Positions 23,536 to 34,704 of a stretch of 64,000 nucleotides of DNA are shown here, piece by piece. How positions within the stretch are numbered: the first letter of the stretch is position 1; each line of letters starts with the position of its first letter. Under the pieces are notes generated by a model. It was given only the letters and a program-made list of their open reading frames with translations, ran no database searches and was not told the origin of the DNA. This DNA comes from Chloranthus sessilifolius. Taxonomy: Eukaryota > Streptophyta > Magnoliopsida > Chloranthales > Chloranthaceae. The stretch is from contig CM037588.1 in NCBI GenBank assembly GCA_021018995.1, positions 78,465,765 through 78,529,764 of the forward strand. Reading direction: 5' to 3'. Position numbers and translations under genes: made by a program.

Positions 23536-24116
23536 GTTTTCTTTAACTTGGTCTGGTTACACAGGTTCGTCAGCTTGAGGAGGTGCGTCTAGAGGTGGCG
23601 CGAGTGTGCGCTACTCCAGAGGTGAGATGGATCCTTGGGGAGACGCAGAGTCGTGTGGACATGTTTGTTGAGATGATGGTCACGTAGAGGACTCAAACTG
23701 AGGCGTAGGAGGTGGCGCGTCGGGCGATGCGAGCGGAGAAGCAAGTTTCCCTTGATCGGCTGTAGTATTGTCTGACGAGGAGTGAGCGAGGGGTGCGTAG
23801 GCTGGCTAGTAAGCTTGATGGATCAGAGTCGAGGGCTACGGGTTCCTTGTTTGGGCAGTCTCGTTGCATGTCACATGATCGTGTCAGGGGCGATGCTCGT
23901 GAGGATTCGGTCGCTCGTGAGATTCTCGCTGGGTATGCTCCTCATTCTCGATCGAGGCGGTTTGTTAGCCAGATGAGCTAGGGGGGTTCTGTAGCACGAC
24001 CACGTTGTCTAGAGGTTTCGATGACTCCAGGTGCTGGGATTGTGTTTTCGGAGGATCAGTCTACGGACCTTCGGGCTGATGATACTGGGACAGCAGTGCT
24101 CGTCCATCCCCGGTGA
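21415..24116 (+). pseudogene. E2 antisense plant-mobile-domain gene (five exon blocks)
   Basis: Lies antisense to E2 pol. Exon blocks, approximate: 21415-21741 (acidic, ends FFARGQ, then GTAAGC), 22066-22788 (after CAATAG, ends CTCCAG before GTGAGT), 22886-about 23036, 23136-about 23463, and 23565-24116 ending TGA. Block 2 carries the PMD core: LIAAILERWREAH, MMLPTLEDWVHITDLYFEG, RSSGSRPSVVRVTWFF, RAFLMHFLGAVLF, YAWSAAALAHLYEQLYR, IGGFLPFLQ. Block 4 has VIWRPYTIEKD and QPFFEVDIWVHCF, as in the end of PMD proteins. Block 5 is coiled-coil-like. In-frame stops include TAG 22138-22140 and three in block 4. It lacks about 1.9 kb of middle exons present in E1. PMD proteins of plants act in the nucleus in genome stability and transposon silencing; the element's copy has no known role. 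Confidence 0.78.
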
Positions 24117-24207
24117 GTTGTGTGAGTTATATATTTTTTACTGTGTGTGTGTGAGTTGTACATATAGGGGGATGCCCCCGGTGACAAGTAAAAAGAAGAG
24201 AAAACTT

Positions 24208-24251
<44 letters not shown>

Positions 24252-25740
24252 AGATTTTGGTTTAGATGTACCTGATCGGTTGCTCTTTCTTTTAGTTATC
24301 TCTTGCACCTACTTTTGCTTATAGTTTCTTCAGCGCCGTCGATCGTCATTAGGATTTGGATTCTTCCTGAGCTGGCCCGGTGATGATTGAAGGTCGCTTT
24401 GTATCTACATATGTAAAGGTAATGCTATCAATAATTTTTGTTCTCCCCCTCGCTAGTTGTCAAGGGGGTGAGTGTCTCAGACCGAGTCCTGATAGTAAAA
24501 GATGAATATATGTTCCCTTTTTTGTTTCCTTTTTTCTTGTTTAAAAGAATAATAATAAAAGTAATGCAACAGGGAAAGTAAATAACTAAGATAGAATATA
24601 AACAAAAAAATAAAAAAATAAAAAAATAAAAAAATAAAAATGCCCCAGTGTAGGAGCGTGGTAGGGTTGGCAGTGTAGTGTCTTCGCTGACATTCTCCAG
24701 ATGGCAACTTTGTTATCTTACATCTTCTTTGTGAACGAGTCGGCGCTTGTAAGGTGATTCTTCCTCTGACCAAAAAAATGCCCCAGTGTCTAGATGCAGT
24801 GACCTTTTTTGGGTTTTTAGAAGAGCACTTTGGGTCTATAAGAAGTCATCGGTATTTGGTGAGTTAGTTTTGAAGAAACGTTCATCAGTACTGTCACCAA
24901 ACCAAGGGAGGTTGCTTTGATTAGGTTAGTTGCATAAGGGGATTTTCCTTAGGGTGGTGGTCATCCTATCTCATGGTTATTAGGGAGAAGTACGATAAGT
25001 ATAGCGGGTGATTGCATCAGTCATCATTCATCGGTTTTCGATTTAATTTATAGGAATATCTTGCAAGGCCTTTGATTTATCGTCCGAAATAAAAATAGAA
25101 GAGGGGGGTAAGGCTCAGTGAAGTGGAGAATAGTTTGTATCTAAGGCTTTCCAAAAGGGGTGAGTAACAATCTTTTTCTCAGGGGGATACGGGGTGCCAT
25201 GATCGAGCTCTTTGTCATGTTTCGGTACCATCAAGATCTCACATTCTATGGTTAGCAGGGGTTTGTCCTCCTCCCGCCACCTTATGACGACATCTAGTAG
25301 TATAGGGACATCAGGGATGCCCTCACAGCTTACTTATACACTTCTAGAAAAGTACCAGAGATGTCCTCACAGCCTTCTTATGCTTCCCTAAGCTCATTGA
25401 CTTATTCATTCGTCGTAATGCTCTCGCTCGATTTTTTTTTATATATGTATTTTTAAAAGCATCTTGCTAGTGCAAGAATAATGAGTTTTGATTTAACCTA
25501 GCATCTTTATTTTTTTACTCTAACGTCTCCTCTAATGGTGGGGAAGGGGAAATGAGAATCGGGTGTTACTTATACTTTTAAAAGAGGTTAGATAGGTCAC
25601 TAGTCCTTCAATCAAATTGCCCGAGTGAGAAAGTGGGCAATAAAGTAAAAGTCTTAAGGATATTCTAAGAATTGACGACGTACGACCAATGAATGGGTAA
25701 TGACGACTACGGGGGTGATTAGTATAAGTATTTAACCACA
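24117..25740. other. E2 spacer between PMD gene and pol end
   Basis: No gene. It starts with GGGGGATGCCCCCGGTGACA near 24167, resembling the modules near 19138 and 20388. Simple repeats follow: a TA run at 24212-24249 and an AAAAAAAT run at 24600-24640. It aligns to 6609-8227 of E1 in inverted form. Confidence 0.6.
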
Positions 25741-26935
25741 GGATGTGACGATCACAGGGCTAAGGATGGTATTTTCTAAGGTACATGGTGTTCAAAGGGC
25801 TAGGGATTTCTTCCCCGTCTTGGTTCGCCAGTTTGTATGCATTTCTAGGGTATGTGGCTGTTATAACGTAAGGGCCTTCTAGTTTGGTTTCAATTTTCCT
25901 TTAGGATGGGCATGCTTAGAAGGCATGATTTTCTTCAAGACTAATTCTCTAATATTAAAGGTTCGTTCAAAGACTTTCTTATCGTAAGCTCTGGCCACTC
26001 TCCCTTGATATACCTGAGCATGATCAGCTGCCCTTAAACATGTTTCATCGAGTTGCTCTAGCTACTTGAGTAGGGAAATTCTCCTCTCGTCTAAGGATAG
26101 CTCATCATCGAGTTGAATCCGTAAGGATGGTACTTATATCTCGTATGGTAAGACTGCCTCCATCCCGTAGGTAAGGAGGTAGGGAGTTTGGCCAATACCC
26201 GTATGAATAGAGGTCCTATAGGCCCAAAGTGCTTCTGGTAGTCATTCAGGCCAGTTGGCTCCATTGCTTGTTTCTATTGTACGCTTTAAAATTTGAATCA
26301 GTGTTTTGCTCATAGCTTTTACTTGTCCATTGCCTTAGGGATAGAACGGTGATGAGTGGCATAGATCGATGCCGAACTTCTTGCATAATTCTTCATCTTC
26401 TCTGTGATGAATTGCAGACCGTTGCCGATAATGAACATTTTGGGTACTTCAAATCTGGTGATGATATTCTGAATGATAAACCTTGCGAGTGTTGAAGTGG
26501 TGATTTTGATATAGGATTCAGCTTCTGCCCATTTGGTGTAGTATTCGGTTGCTGTAAGTATGAACGCGTGCTTATGAGTGTTCCCAATTGTATCTGTGAA
26601 AGGTCCAATGATATTGAAGGCCCACATTGAAAACGGCCATGGCAAGGCCACAGTGTTTAATGTAATTGATGGAACTTTGATAAGTGCGGTATGTTCTTGG
26701 CATTTCTTGCAAAATTGGACGTAGAGGTGGCAATCTCTGATCATTGTCGGCCAGAAGTAGCCTTGTCATATAATTTGATAGGCGAGTCTCTATCTATTAG
26801 CGTGGGTGTGGCAAGCACTGGCGTGTGCTTCTCAGATGATGTATTATCCTTCGGCGGTTGTGATGCATCGTAGTAGTACTCCTTTGGTGAAGGCTTCTTT
26901 GTATAATATTTCACCGAGTATGCATAATCGGGTGC
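25741..26935 (-). pseudogene. pol: E2 integrase (broken)
   Basis: The zinc-binding half is readable (EAHASACHTHANR, then VQFCKKCQEH, an HHCC pattern) and the rve core follows in 26744-26319: MWAFNIIGPFTDTIGNTHKH and RFIIQNIITRFEVPK. Two catalytic positions are changed: the first Asp is Asn (FNIIGPF, Asp in E1) and the second box reads FIIGNGLQF where E1 has FITDNRPQF. The part after about 26319 is scattered through frames by shifts and stops. It ends pol near 25760. Confidence 0.82.
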
Positions 26936-27700
26936 ATCGATTCCTTATAGTCTTTTGTTCGATCTTTATGGCATACGGGGGGACGTGTTGATGCTTCAGG
27001 AAGTTCCAGATGTCAAAATACCATAGTTGTCCGTCATTGGTTGGTGATTTCTTAAATCTAAACATAGTGACTTCAGTTCCAGACTTGACGTGCTTCTTCG
27101 GAGTGATCGCTTCTTTTGGTCCCGTGCTCGTGGGGAGGATTGGTAATTCTCTTTTGATGGTTCATGCTACCTCGTGGGTGGGCACTGTTAATTTTTCGAT
27201 GAAGAAGGTCTTGGTACTTTGTCCAGTAGGTATTTGGATGTCCAAGGCTAACGTGGCAAGGGAATCTGCGAGCTCGTTTTCTAATCTAGGGATATGCGTG
27301 AAAGAGATTGGTTCAAATTTCTTTACTACATATTGAGCTGTTTCTAGGTATGCCGTTAGTTTCATTTCCTTAGTTTTCCATTCTCCTATGACTTGTGAGA
27401 TTACTAGTTTAGAGTCGCCGATGGTTTTCAGCTGTCTAACGCCTAATTGTAGTGCCGCTTGTAGTCCAGCTATGAAAGCTGTATATTCTACGACATTATT
27501 AGTGACAAGAAAATCTAATTGAAATGCCTTAGGTATGACAACTCCTTTTGAGCTTAGGAGGACTATCCCGATGCCTTTTCCTTTGTGATTTAGAGCACCG
27601 TCAAAATAAAGGGTTCATGAAGTCTTATCGGGCTCTTCGTTATGAATCGTGAGTATGACTTCATCGGGGAAATCTGCATGTATGCGTTCATCACTCGGGA
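26936..27700 (-). pseudogene. pol: E2 RNase H and linker to integrase
   Basis: Retains LYFDGALNHKGKG (first catalytic Asp present), TIGDSKLVISQVIGEW, ENELADSLATLALDIQIP and a linker FRFKKSPTNDGQLWYF. The Glu region reads NNVVEYTAF, so the Glu survives in a changed context. A TGA replaces the Trp before LYFDG near 27617 and another stop follows HEVA near 27162. Confidence 0.78.
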
Positions 27701-27789
27701 GTGGGAGATCTGTGAGGTAATCAGCAATTACTTGTCCCGTGATTAACTTTTACGTGACGTAAGTGATATCGAATTCTTGCAAGAACATA

Positions 27790-29440
27790 TGTCAGCGAGA
27801 GATTTTTCCTAATGTTGCGGCTTTTTGAATACGTACTTCAGAGGGCCCATTCGGGCTAATACTAGTATCTTATGTGCTCCGAAGTAGTACCATAATTTGG
27901 TTGAAGCCCCCACCAACGTGAGGCAGGTCTTCTCCATTGGAGTGTACTTTCGTTCGTATTCGACCATCGCCCTACTAAGGTAGTAGATAGCCTTCTCTCT
28001 CTTGCCAACTTCTTCATATTGTCCCAAGATTACTCCCATTGCTTTGTCATTCGCTGAGAGGTAGAGGATTAGGGGTCTTTCGAGAACTGGTGGCAATAGT
28101 ATTGGTGGGTTAAGGAGGTACTTTTTGATATTGTCGAACGCTTGCTAGCACTGGTCATCCCATTTGTACTCAGTTCCTCCTTTAAGTAGTTTGCAAAAAG
28201 GGCCACACTTGTCTGAATGCTGTGAGATAAATCTCCTGATGAATTGCAATCTTCCTATCAGGCCTTGTAACTCTTTGATATTGCTGGGAGGTGGAAGGAT
28301 GGCTCTGACTTTTGCAGGATCGACTTCGATCCCTCGCTTGCTGACTATGAAATTGAGTAATTTTTTAGTGGTGACTCCGAAGACACACTTCTTTAGATTC
28401 ATTTTCAGCTCATACTTCTTAGCTCTTTGTAGCACCAGTCGAAGTGCTTCAACATGTCTTGCTCGCATTTGGGACTTCACTAATATATCATCAACGTAGA
28501 CTTCTATATATTTATGTATCATGTTGTGAAAAATAGCCATCATGGCGCGTTGATATGTGGCTCCTGCATTCTTGAGCTCAAAAGGCATGATGACGCAATA
28601 GTAAGTTCCCCATGGTATGGTGAAAGAAATCTTCTCTTGGTCAGACTCTGCTAACTTGATCAGATTATATCAAGAGAAACCATCCATAAAGGATAGAATC
28701 TCATGTTTAGCAGTGTTGTCGACTAGAGTGTCAATGTATGGAAGTGGGAAGTCATCTTTTGGGCATACCTGGTTGAGGTTTCAAAAATCAATGCCAACCC
28801 GTATTCTGCCGTCTTTCTTGGCGACATGCACTATGTTGGCGACCCACTTGGGGTAGAGGATGACTAGAATGAATTTGGTCTTGTGTAATTTATCAACTTC
28901 CTCTTTGACTTGAAGAGCTGTTTGTGGGTGCATCCTACAGAGTTTCTGCTTAACAGGCTTCGCATCGGGTTCTAAGACAAGGTGATGCTCTACTAAACTT
29001 GGGTCTAAACCAAACATATCCTCATAGGACCATGCAAAAGAGTCAAGGTGTTCTTGCAGGACCTATGCGATTTGTTGACCTTCTTTAGAATTAAGCATTG
29101 TGCTAATTAGTAACCTCTTAGGTTTCTCTTTAGTGCCAAAATTAATTTCTTCTGTGGGTTCCGCGACAGCTTGAGTTCTCTTATCGAAATGCTTGATAAC
29201 CCATTGGAAGTCCTGTGCCTCCTCAGGGATCGGTGTTTCTTCTTCATCTTCTGTAAGCTCATATACTATAAAATTATTACACTGGGGATTTGATTTTTCG
29301 AAAGGTAGTCCTTCATCAACGCAATCTATGACTGAGAGATCTTTGGTGAGGTGAAGGTCAAGGCTATTGATTCTTCTCTCAAAGTCATAAAGTATTTCAT
29401 TTGGTATGATCACCGGCTTGTTGTTTAGCCTGGATGCCAT
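27790..29440 (-). pseudogene. pol: E2 reverse transcriptase
   Basis: Better preserved than E1's. Segments: 29440-29063 (pre-RT, PNEILYDFERRINSLDLHL), 29017-28781 (SLVEHHLVLEPDAKPVKQK, PKWVANIVHVAKKDGRIRV), and 28588-28145 (MPFELKNAGATYQRAMMAIF, YVDDILVKS, KRGIEVDPAKVRAI, GLIGRLQFIRRFISQ). The catalytic YVDD is intact at 28487-28498. The thumb/connection continues at 28096-27809 (ILYLSANDKAMGVILGQYEE). Stops at about 29060, 28780 and in QC-QAF near 28144 disable it. Confidence 0.87.
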
Positions 29441-29815
29441 GCGTCTTCGTGCGAGAGGTGAAGTAGAAGTCTTAGGAGAGAAGTCTCCTTATTGGCTACA
29501 AAATTGGCTTGGAACAAAGGGTTCCCTTTCTTTTCTGGGGTTTTCTAATTTTTTTGGATTTTGCATTTATGAATTTTTAGGGTTTTCTTTTTTTTTTTTT
29601 TTTAATTTTCGATTGTAGGTATGGTACAGGGTCAGTCGCTTCAAGAGGCGCTGAGAAAGTTGCTTCCTCTAGCTGAGGGAGCGAGATGGCTGTTGGAGCC
29701 ATTCGAGCGATTCTTCGAGAAATGTGGACTTGTTTTTAATTTAGCATTTTTTTTTGAATTTCTCATCTGATGAGACTTTTTGAATAAGCGATGCAGGTGG
29801 TAGTGGTATTGACGT

Positions 29816-30747
29816 TCATATTTCCTCTATCATATTGATTACCTCATCTTTGAAGAAGCTCTGAAGATCGTAATTAGTCGAACTATCATCCTCTGAGTTA
29901 TAGTACCGGTGCTCTTTCCATCGAGGGTGATCTCCTAAGGGATCCTTAGGGGTAGCGAGCTCTTTCCCTTGAACTTTATAGTATGTTAGGATAAGCATGC
30001 AAGCTCGGCAGCGAGGATGATAGTGGTGAGAAATGTAGGGAGATCCCCAAGGACATTCCCATCCTTCTGGGTTGAACTCGAGGCTAGTATTAAACTCGTC
30101 TTCTTGATCTGACCATGCTTGGAGTCCTAGGTTGGCCCACTCCGCTAGCTCGAGTGTATGAGGTCTATCCAGTAGTCCTCGTTATCACTCGAAGGGGGTT
30201 TCCATTCTTTCTCGAGAGATTTCTAAAATATTTAGAGTTGTGGCGTGTCTGGGGATGGAGGAGTGTCTAGTCCAAGTTCCTCTTCGAACTCAACGAGGGT
30301 GATGGGGGTGTTCCCCCAGGGTCAATTAGATGACTGTTGAGATTTTCTTCTTCTTGCACTAGTAGCCGAGTTGGTGGGTTGTTACTTACTTCCGTTATTA
30401 CGAGGTTAGAGTCGTTCGATTCTACGATTGTGAAATGTCGGTCCCGGCTAGCAAAGCGTTCCAATATGCTGGTGCATGCCCTACAACGTGGTTGATATGG
30501 GTGAGCAATACATGGGGAGTCCAACGGGCATTCCCACCCTCCAAGGCCAAGGCCGAGGCGGATGCTATGCGAGTTAAGATCCCCTTGTGGGGTTTCATCT
30601 TCTTCCCACGTTAGATGTAAGTACTCTTCACTATCTTGTAAGGCAGCTATGTGGACATCTTTGTCGTCAGTGGATTCTCAATCTTCTACTTGCGGCTCGA
30701 GTTTGGAAGGTTCTCCCTTTCTCTCTTCTGTAAACCCCTTAGTGTGA
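29816..30747 (-). pseudogene. E2 protease-RT spacer with two Cys-rich modules
   Basis: Homologue of E1 1778-2602. Module A (30536-30474) reads GGWECPLDSPC, then IAHPYQPRCRAC; module B (30061-29999) reads GWECPWGSPY, then ISHHYHPRCRAC, so its second Cys is Tyr here. Acidic Ser/Asp/Glu-rich sequence follows each (VESNDSNL; NSEDDSSTNYDLQSF). The spacing is the same as in E1. No function can be assigned from sequence. Confidence 0.6.
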
Positions 30748-31399
30748 AATAAAGGTTTGACTCCTTCGAGCGGTTCATCGATGTCGTCGTTTAGATTCGC
30801 CAAATCGTTAAATGCTTTAGCCATTTATTCGATTTTCGCTTCTTGGGATTTAGTAAAGGACACCTCTCTCTGCCTTGGTACATCTACCTTCACTGTAGTC
30901 CCATAGACAAAGTGGTCATATAGAGACCAATTTGGTGAGGTAGGGAATAAGTTGACTTGTGAGCCGTCCGATTGCTAACCTAACCTTATGTGTTTGCGTA
31001 TTTTTATTGGGACGATAAGTCCTACACGACCTTGCCTGTTTTTATCGAGTCTGGTGTGGGGGACGTATCCGAGTTGGTACGTAAGGTCCTAAACTTTTAT
31101 CGCGGTAGGGTTGATGTAGTAAAGTTTGGCGAGGTCTGGGGCGACCTCTCTTCCCATTAATTTTTGTTGATGCATTGGGGGAGAACTAGGAGGGGTAGGG
31201 GGATGAACTTCTGCAATGGTTGTCTCATAAGGGATTCAGGCCTTCTGAATATGACCCGTATTCAATACAGAATCATGGACTGCCAGAATACTTGTAGCAT
31301 AATCAATGTCCATCTCCTGGAGGGGTGCATCAGCGTATATACGAACAATGGGATCCTCATACGAGAATTTGACGCATTAATGGTATGTGGATGCGACGG

Positions 31400-32051
31400 C
31401 TTTCATTGACTCTAACCATTTTCTTCCTAAGATAAGATTATACATGCTAGCAAAATTAGAAACATGGAAAGTGACATCTTTCATTACAGGTCCAAGGCAA
31501 ACCCAAAGTTTGATAGTTCCTTTGATGAAACGACGCGAGCTGTCTTAATCTATAAGGGATAGTGCGGATGGTCTAACATCTTACTCTGTGTATTCGAGTG
31601 TCTTTAACGTCATGAGAGGGCAGATATTGACTCCTGCTCCCGTATCGACCAATGCATGGGGTACAGAGAATTCTTTGATTATGACTGTAAGGTATATGGG
31701 GGCTGCGCTTTCGCGAAGTGACTCTTTAAGCATGTCTGTGTCTGTGAAAGTGAGCGCCAGGAGTTGCACCATGATCAAGGCGATTTGTTGTAGCTCATCC
31801 AATGTTGTGTCTTCATCCTATTGTGTGTCCTCAAATGTCCTTATCAACAATCGGTGATGGTAAGGGGATTTCTTGATGAGTTCTAATATTGATATTTGGG
31901 CTGAGATCTTTTGAAGATGCTGTAGAAGGTCATATTCTTGCCCTGGCTCGAGTGTAATTTCCTTGCTTGACCGATGAGCCTTAGGTGCGGGTGGTTGGAG
32001 CGGTTGAGGCGCAGGGATTGGTGGAGGGATAATGTGAGGTGAGGACGGCAA
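31400..32051 (-). pseudogene. E2 aspartic protease
   Basis: A Pro-rich linker with PPPIPAPQPLQPPAPK (32051-31818) leads to a retropepsin-like fold: YLTVIIKEFSVPHALVDTGA, with the DTG active site at about 31646-31638, then GVNICPLMTL. After a stop at 31580 the second half goes on to FASMYNLILGRKWLES near 31420-31450, matching the ILG-W box of retroviral-type proteases. It would cut the gag-pol polyprotein. Confidence 0.82.
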
Positions 32052-32563
32052 GTTAGCTTCTCTTTCTCGCCCGTTCCCCTCTGGTGGTTGCGTGTTCGTG
32101 AAATCTTTACTTCGAGGGAAAGGCGGAGGTGGATAGTTGGTTCCTGATTTAAGAATCGGGCAAGTCAGTTGTTGCTAAACTCGGTGTGGCTCGATGTCGA
32201 TATATTTGTGAAGTGAGTGAAATTCGAGGTCAGAGCGTATACTTGTATGGTGCTGCTCCAAGGTGGGAGGTACTGTGTATAATCCTCTTCTTCTAGGAAA
32301 GCGAAGACCAAAGTGTCGCACAGGTTAGGATGCTCTTCTCGCTCACCATCTTCCATGTTTAGTGAACACCCAATCTTTGTTTCGTTGTCTAGGTTTGGAG
32401 TCTTTTGGGTTACACTTTCTACCCATGTAGCGATTTGGGTTGTAGTTTGAAGAATACAGTCTCTATACTCAGGCTCAGAATCAGACTAAGGGAGTGGCAA
32501 TGGCATTGGCTTAGGATTTAGAGGGGTTGATGGTTCTGGTGGGTGACTATAGAGGAATGGTCT

Positions 32564-34565
32564 TCAGGCCCTAAAGGAGTGGACTCGTATTTGAGTGAGC
32601 TTCAGGTAGGGAGGCGGGCTTGGCGGGGCGATTCGAGTGATCAAGGCCGAGGGATGGAAGGGTAAACGAACTCTCGTAGGGGTAGCAAAAGTGTTAAAGG
32701 ATGGGATGCGAGTGATTAAGGAGGAGGGCTGGAAGGGGGATTGGCCGAAAAGATCTACGGTGGTGACCTGAGCTAGTGTCGCTTGGTTGTGGTTAGGCAT
32801 AGGGTTATTAATGATCCTTAAATTTTGTTGGGGTTGGTTATTGCTAGGATTAGAATTCCTAAGTGCTTCCCAGTCGATTTGATTTCGATCATTCATGCCA
32901 TAGATTACATCCCGGAGGACCCAACATTCTTCTAGGTTGTGCCCCGTGTATCGATGGAATGTGCAGTATTTGCTATAATCTAGATTCATCGGTCAGGGCC
33001 GAGGTCTTTCTTGCAGGAATCAGAGGAGATTCTGAGTGTTTAGGAGATAGAAGATGTTGGGGATTGTATCAGGTAAAGGGGGATTGTGTTCCTGCTTCGG
33101 CTGGTAGGGGCCTCTAGCTGGGTTGAAGTTTTGCGGTGGGGGTACGTTATTCTAGTTCAGCGCATGGGCCAGTCGATTTTGTGTTGCGTTTTGGTTTTGG
33201 TAGGTGTTGGGATATTGATTTGTATTCTGATACTGACCTTGATTCTAGTTCTGGCCTTGGTTTTGGTTCGCATATCATTGTTGATTAGTGCTTTGGTTTT
33301 GGTTCGTGTACCGTTGTTCATTCTGATTTTGCTCCAAATTTCTCGATTGGAAATTTCCACTCCTGGATTTTTGTCCTTGGTCGACGACGGTGTTGACTTG
33401 TTCGATTCCTGAGGCTTTCTTATTATTTTTCAATTTTGATTCACTAGGAGAGCCTACTTTCGACGTGACTATGGATAGAGCGAGGTCTCCGCCTTTAATG
33501 TGTCGTGCTAGTCGGGCTGCTCGGGAGTGGAGTGCAGTGAAGTCGGGGCAATCACTTATGACAAGTGCACTCTTCAATGGTTCCCTAGTATTATCGATAA
33601 TAATATCAACCAAGTCTTTTCCTTTCATTAACGTGCCAATTCTAGCAGCGAGTTTTCTCCACCTGGTGACAAAGTCAGTAAATTCTTCATCGGGCCCTTG
33701 CTTGGCCGTCATCAGATTGCGAAGACTGACTGTCTCTAGGATTAAGTGGTTGTATTAGTCTAGGAATTGACCAACTAATTCATTGAATGTTTCTATCATA
33801 TAGAGCGGGAGTCTTGCGAACCAATCTAGAGCTTCTCCTTCTAATGAGCTTTGGAAATAGTGAATGAGAAGTCCTTGGTTATCACGTATGGCTCGGCAAT
33901 CATTGCAAAAGAGGGCCAAGTGATGGTTTGGGTTTCCCGTGCTGCTATACATGATAAATTTTGCCGGTTTAAATCCTATTGGAAAGTTAAATTCGGCATC
34001 CCGACAAAATTTGTCGAACCCAAATGAATGACAAGGGTTATTCCCTTTTGGCCATGTATTCGTCGAACATTTTAGGGAGATCTTCAATTTTAATAGTGTC
34101 ATATTTTGAAGCGACCCGTGAGCAGACCTTGTCTGGGGAGTCCTCATTGAAGAATGTGTGAGCAGGTTGTCTCAACGGTGTGGCGCGGGCTGACACTGTG
34201 CTCGGGGTAGGTGGTGGCCTTTCCTGTCGTTCTCATTCTTCTGAATATTATCGTGACCTAATGGTCTCATATGTGGCAGCCAATGTCCGAAGCAATTTCT
34301 CAAAGTCTTCATCTCCTATTTGTATTCTTTGAATACTGAGCTCTACGATTTATTGAGTAGTAAGGTTTTGCTCGATGCCACCCTCTCTCCCATTATGATT
34401 ATTCCTAGTGTGTGGGGTAGGGAAGGGATTATCTTGTTCACCAGCCATATTAATCTCAGATTGTCGTGGGCTGGAATTGTAAAGGGGGTCTTCTCTGTAC
34501 ATGGGATTGTCATGATATCCCCACAATGGTGGGTCTCCTAAACTCACTCTTCGTATGCCAAACAT
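32564..34565 (-). pseudogene. gag: E2 gag
   Basis: Pieces in order: MFGIRRVSLGDPPLWGYHDN (34565-34350), capsid-like domain at 34147-33755 (GFKPAKFIMYSSTGNPNHHL, SLEGEALDWFARL, FNELVGQFL), continuing at 33712-33275 (FTDFVTRWRKLAAR, then an Asn/Gln-rich tail), and a C-terminal Cys/His motif CTFHRYTGHNLEEC at 32989-32564 followed by WVLRDVI. That Cys/His segment is typical of Tat/Ogre gag. Frameshifts near 34130 and 33730 and several stops break it. It is the particle-forming protein. Confidence 0.83.
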
Positions 34566-34683
34566 CTCGAGTCTTTAACGAAGACTCATGTATCTAAAGG
34601 GATTCGAAATGACGCGATGGAAAGTAAAACAGGAAAACAAACTCAGCTACCTATCTAAAGAAAAGAAAGAGTTCAACAAAAAT

Positions 34684-34701
34684 GTCCCAACGTGATCGCC
34701 A
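34684..34701 (-). promoter_or_regulatory. Primer-binding site of E2
   Basis: In element sense TGGCGATCACGTTGGGAC, three bases after the LTR end. It starts with TGG, complementary to tRNA 3'-CCA. I cannot name the tRNA with certainty; Ogre-type elements commonly use tRNA-Arg with a TGGCGA start. It sets the orientation of E2. Confidence 0.8.
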
Positions 34702-34704
34702 GTC

